A stretch of 64,000 bases of DNA from Aculops lycopersici (taxonomy: Eukaryota > Arthropoda > Arachnida > Trombidiformes > Eriophyidae), in contig WNKI01000002.1 in the NCBI GenBank assembly GCA_015350385.1, forward strand, positions 2,146,809 through 2,210,808, written 5' to 3'. How positions within the stretch are numbered: the first letter of the stretch is position 1; each line of letters begins with the position of its first letter. Shown here one piece after another: positions 61,081 through 64,000 of this stretch. Below the pieces are notes generated by a model. The model was not told the origin of the DNA, did no database searches, and worked only from the letters and a program-made list of their open reading frames with translations. The translations under genes and the position numbers were made by a program.

Positions 61081-61086
61081 TTTATT
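61081..61086 (-). terminator. AATAAA poly(A) signal of the eIF3b gene
   Basis: Reverse-strand AATAAA about 60 bases after the eIF3b stop codon at 61145. Confidence 0.6.
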
Positions 61087-61144
61087 CTTGGTTCAGGTAT
61101 TGGTGATGGTAATAATGGTTAGTATCTGTCGCCTAAATTCTAAT

Positions 61145-63217
61145 TTATAAAACTGTGGTCTCCTCCTTAATTAGAATTTCAACCTCCTCAACTTTAACGA
61201 CTTGAATGTTTTCGGATTCTGTGTTATCTCTCAACGCTCTCAACTCTTGCTTCATGCTCTCAATCGCCTGCTTTTTGTTCTTCCTAAATGATTCAAATTC
61301 AGATACCAATTTCTTGCGTTTCTCTTGCAAGGTCCTAGATACTAAATTGGTGGCTGCCTTATCCTTGAGGTCAAATTGATTTGAATAATTCTTTAGATTC
61401 TTCTTAATCTCGGCAATCTTCTCGGCAGACAATAGGGTTGGTGGTCTTGGACGCCATGCAAACTGACAGAATCCAGCCATTGGTTGTTTTCTGATGAGAC
61501 GACCGTTGAACGACCAGACCCAATAGGCTGTGTCTGTCTTGTATTCCCACCAACTAACAGAGGTAACCACATACCTACCTGTTGGATCCCATTCGACTTC
61601 GCTCATCATGAAATGTTCGTTCTTCGCTGTGATTGTCATGTCAGAGGTATCAATCCATTCCAAAGCTCTAACCATACCGCCACGAGGACTTGCCAATAGA
61701 ACAAACTGGCCAGCTGGTGACCAGTAAAGCTGATTGCAAGTTTTACCCTCAAACCTCTTGAGCAAGATAACCTTTCCATCCTTGATCTCGTAGAATAGAA
61801 CTGAATGCTGAGATGTATCACCAGTTATAATACCAAATTTGCTTCCACATGGTTCCCAAGCAAAATGAATCACTGTCTCTCTAATTTCAAGGCTGTCTAC
61901 GGGGACGAGCTTCTCTCGCAAGTGGAAAATTTCATAATTGTAATATAGTCCACTGTACTTAACTTCGTCATTCTTTTCCTTCTTGGCCTTGGTGTAACGG
62001 TGAACTTGAACGCATAGGAAGTCACCTTGCTTGTGCCAGTACATCTTACAATCAGCAACATTGAACAGTTGCTTGCTTCTAAGCTCATTCTTTGATGGCA
62101 TCTCCAGTAGTACAACACGCGATGGACGCAAGTTGTTGTCGTCAGTTCCGACCCAGTAGGCGATGATATTGTCCGACGGTGACCAACTAAATCCACGAAT
62201 TCCATTAATCTTGAGTGGTTTCTTGTCCAACAAACCAAATGGTGGAGTCTCGTGGACACCGTAGACACTTAGTGAGTCTGGATTCATCTTGGCAAAGTAC
62301 TTGTCATCGTGCGACCACTTGAACAGTGGCCATGGGCATTGAGCCTCATCCACTGGGAACCATCTCTTCTTTGCTCCAGATCTAATGTCCCAAATAATGA
62401 TAGCATGTTGATCTCCTTGTTGTGCTAGAGTAGGGCTGAACGTGACAAGGTAGTTTTCGCTTGGCGAAAAATCCAAGAAGCTGACCTCGTCGTGTGAAAA
62501 CCTCTGAATTCTAAAGTCGAATGTTTCGCCGGCCCACAGGGCAATACCTTTGTGATGGCAGGTTGCTAGGTAGGTTCCAAGTGGTGACCAGCAAATGATG
62601 GATTCTGTCCAATTAGGGCGAGTTTTTACGATTGTTGGGTCAGTGTTCGTGTTTTGAAATATCGTAGTGGTCATTCCTTGATCGTGAACAACACCAAATT
62701 GATCGAAGCAATCCTTATCCAACAGCCAGGATCTAAGATTTCCACGATCAACGTACTCCTGTGGCTGGGGTGGTTCCCAATCTTGTGATAGATCCGAATA
62801 TTTGTTTATGTCGTGAAATGAATTAACCTCTAGCTTATGTTGCTTATCTAAACGATGACCCTTTTCTAGTGCCTTAACAATTGTCATCGCTTGGGTGGCA
62901 TTCTCAAATTCAACGAACATAAACTCTTTGTTATTGCCATTCTCATCTAGTGGATACTCAATATTTACTGGATTTCCATATTTGGTTATGAGCTTGTGAA
63001 TAACAGCCTTGAGTTTCTCCAACTTCTCTGGTCCAACTTGTGGAAGACCATCGATGACAACCGAAGCGGAGAGTCCATCATACTTTTGGGGCTTTTGTTT
63101 CAAGAGATCAGCTAAGAGTTCTTGATCCGTTATATTATCCTCATAATTTTCTGGATCATTGAAATCGGGTTCTGGCTCGTCGTAGAGCCCGTTCGCCATA
63201 TCTGTCATAGTGACCAT
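61145..63217 (-). CDS. eIF3b: Translation initiation factor eIF3 subunit b
   Basis: Single exon, 690 residues, the usual length. An acidic N-terminus (EPEPDFNDPENYED) is followed by an RRM at about 50-130 (SVVIDGLPQVGPEKLEKLK, FMFVEFENATQAM), then the beta-propeller made of WD-like blades (WSPLGTYLATCHHKGIALW, FSPSENYLVTFSP, WDIRSGAKKRWFP, NIIAYWVGTDDNN, YWSPAGQFVLLASPRGG, SVSWWEYKTDTAYWVWSF) and a C-terminal helical segment (RPRPPTLLSAEKIAEIKKNL) that contacts eIF3a/g/i. eIF3b scaffolds the eIF3 complex on the 40S subunit during initiation. All parts are complete and no introns interrupt it. The start chosen is the first Met of MVTMTDMANG; Met4 or Met7 would also serve. Confidence 0.97.
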   Translation of the reverse strand: MVTMTDMANGLYDEPEPDFNDPENYEDNITDQELLADLLKQKPQKYDGLSASVVIDGLPQVGPEKLEKLKAVIHKLITKYGNPVNIEYPLDENGNNKEFMFVEFENATQAMTIVKALEKGHRLDKQHKLEVNSFHDINKYSDLSQDWEPPQPQEYVDRGNLRSWLLDKDCFDQFGVVHDQGMTTTIFQNTNTDPTIVKTRPNWTESIICWSPLGTYLATCHHKGIALWAGETFDFRIQRFSHDEVSFLDFSPSENYLVTFSPTLAQQGDQHAIIIWDIRSGAKKRWFPVDEAQCPWPLFKWSHDDKYFAKMNPDSLSVYGVHETPPFGLLDKKPLKINGIRGFSWSPSDNIIAYWVGTDDNNLRPSRVVLLEMPSKNELRSKQLFNVADCKMYWHKQGDFLCVQVHRYTKAKKEKNDEVKYSGLYYNYEIFHLREKLVPVDSLEIRETVIHFAWEPCGSKFGIITGDTSQHSVLFYEIKDGKVILLKRFEGKTCNQLYWSPAGQFVLLASPRGGMVRALEWIDTSDMTITAKNEHFMMSEVEWDPTGRYVVTSVSWWEYKTDTAYWVWSFNGRLIRKQPMAGFCQFAWRPRPPTLLSAEKIAEIKKNLKNYSNQFDLKDKAATNLVSRTLQEKRKKLVSEFESFRKNKKQAIESMKQELRALRDNTESENIQVVKVEEVEILIKEETTVL

Positions 63218-63898
63218 TGGATGCCAATATTAGGGTTGCGAGTAGAAGATTGAATTCAGCTGTGATAGTTCAGTTTGCAGGTCAATGGACATTAAGGATG
63301 CTGACAATAGAGGTGCGATAACTTATTTTGCCTAATATATTAATAGTTTTTTTATTAATATCAATTATATATTAGATTTAGGTGTGTGTCTCTTTATAAT
63401 ATGGGTTTTGTTGGTCGATATTTGGTAAATAAGATACGTGGAGCGCAATGTATCCACATGACTCTTCTCTCACATGCAAAAATATGCTCACTCGCTCACA
63501 ACGCGGGCTCAATTCGTCAGCATGCTGCCTTCCGGAAAGCAACCGGCTTTGGACCGCTATTGGGCATGTGCATTTTTGATATCCAAGAGGCGCCACCTGG
63601 CGCTCTTTAATATCGAACTTTTTTCATGACCAAAAATCTCACTAAACTCTCACAGGTTGCAATGACATTACGAGACTAATTGTGGGTCAAAGCTGTAGCT
63701 AGCCATAATATAACCTGCCAAATGCAAAAAAGGTGGCCAGACCAAAAGCAAGAGAAATTAGAGTAATTTCTTGTTATCAATTTATTTTTACTAGCTTTGC
63801 TGATTCATCGTATCATACAACCTTCTCATGGTTCATCCTCAGGTGTCAAAAGGTTTTTAATCTTTCTCTCCCCTTACAGTTAGTTCCGATGATTAGGC
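63218..63898. other. Intergenic region between eIF3b and the right-edge gene
   Basis: Holds the eIF3b promoter (reverse strand) and the 3' flank of the right-edge gene. A reverse-strand AATAAA lies at about 63786-63781, suited to that gene. Confidence 0.5.
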
Positions 63899-64000
63899 TT
63901 ATGCCCAGTCCGAAGCTCCACCCCATTGGTCGTTCTTGGGCTCCTCCTGCATCTGCATACTCCAGTCTTGTGCAATTGGAGCAACATGTAGTGGCACCTC
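63899..64000 (-). CDS. RpSA: 3' end of a probable 40S ribosomal protein SA gene (partial)
   Basis: The last 33 codons before a TAA at 63901-63899 read, in parts, VPLHVAPIAQDWSMQMQ and DQWGGASDWA. Repeated (D/E)W motifs at the very C-terminus are typical of ribosomal protein SA (the laminin-receptor precursor family), which binds the 40S subunit near the mRNA exit site. The rest of the gene lies outside the window. The short length keeps this call moderate. Confidence 0.55.
   Translation of the reverse strand, partial: EVPLHVAPIAQDWSMQMQEEPKNDQWGGASDWA

Overview
This window looks like nuclear DNA from an invertebrate animal. The evidence is spliceosomal introns with GT-AG borders, AATAAA poly(A) signals, metazoan genes (ADAM10/kuzbanian, myosin VIIa, adducin-like, stomatin/MEC-2, TMEM9, MFSD11) and an innexin, which points to a protostome. 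Genes are intron-poor: ADAM10, eIF3b, cystathionine gamma-lyase, innexin and a 1340-residue collagen-like gene each lie in one open frame, and the few introns are mostly 90-160 bp. An arthropod, possibly a mite, fits this and the secreted low-complexity proteins, but that placement is inference; no rRNA or mitochondrial marker is present.

Layout. 1-219 is a CT microsatellite. 1186-4946 is a stomatin/MEC-2-like gene with two candidate first exons, converging on a secreted Gly/Asn/Ser-rich protein (5085-5882, minus) that has a clear TATA box. 7050-8303 encodes a TMEM9-type protein, convergent with ADAM10 (8532-11567, minus). 11.6-17.9 kb has no recognisable gene. 17895-19382 is MFSD11. 20349-24371 is a TATA-driven secreted protein with a large helical N-terminal region and about 390 residues of Gly-X-Pro repeats. 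24859-31919 (minus) is a four-exon myosin VIIa. 32-39 kb again has no recognisable gene. 39243-41902 holds two tandem paralogues that look like two-OB-fold, RPA70-like proteins. 42965-43651 (minus) is ARL6IP5/PRA1. 44.7-45.4 kb is a Q-rich protein of unknown function with a SAP-like helical motif. 46612-47850 is cystathionine gamma-lyase, convergent with an innexin (48061-49218, minus). 49.2-55.8 kb is gene-poor. 55801-57637 (minus) is a two-exon short adducin-like protein. 58.4-58.7 kb is a GA/ACGT microsatellite around an assembly gap. 61145-63217 (minus) is eIF3b, and the right edge carries the 3' end of a probable ribosomal protein SA gene.

The genes are unrelated in function and there is no operon. 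The most unusual content is the collagen-like secreted protein, the second TATA-driven secreted protein, the tandem OB-fold pair, the alternative stomatin first exons, an N-terminally extended TMEM9, and a Trp in the otherwise strongly conserved myosin P-loop.
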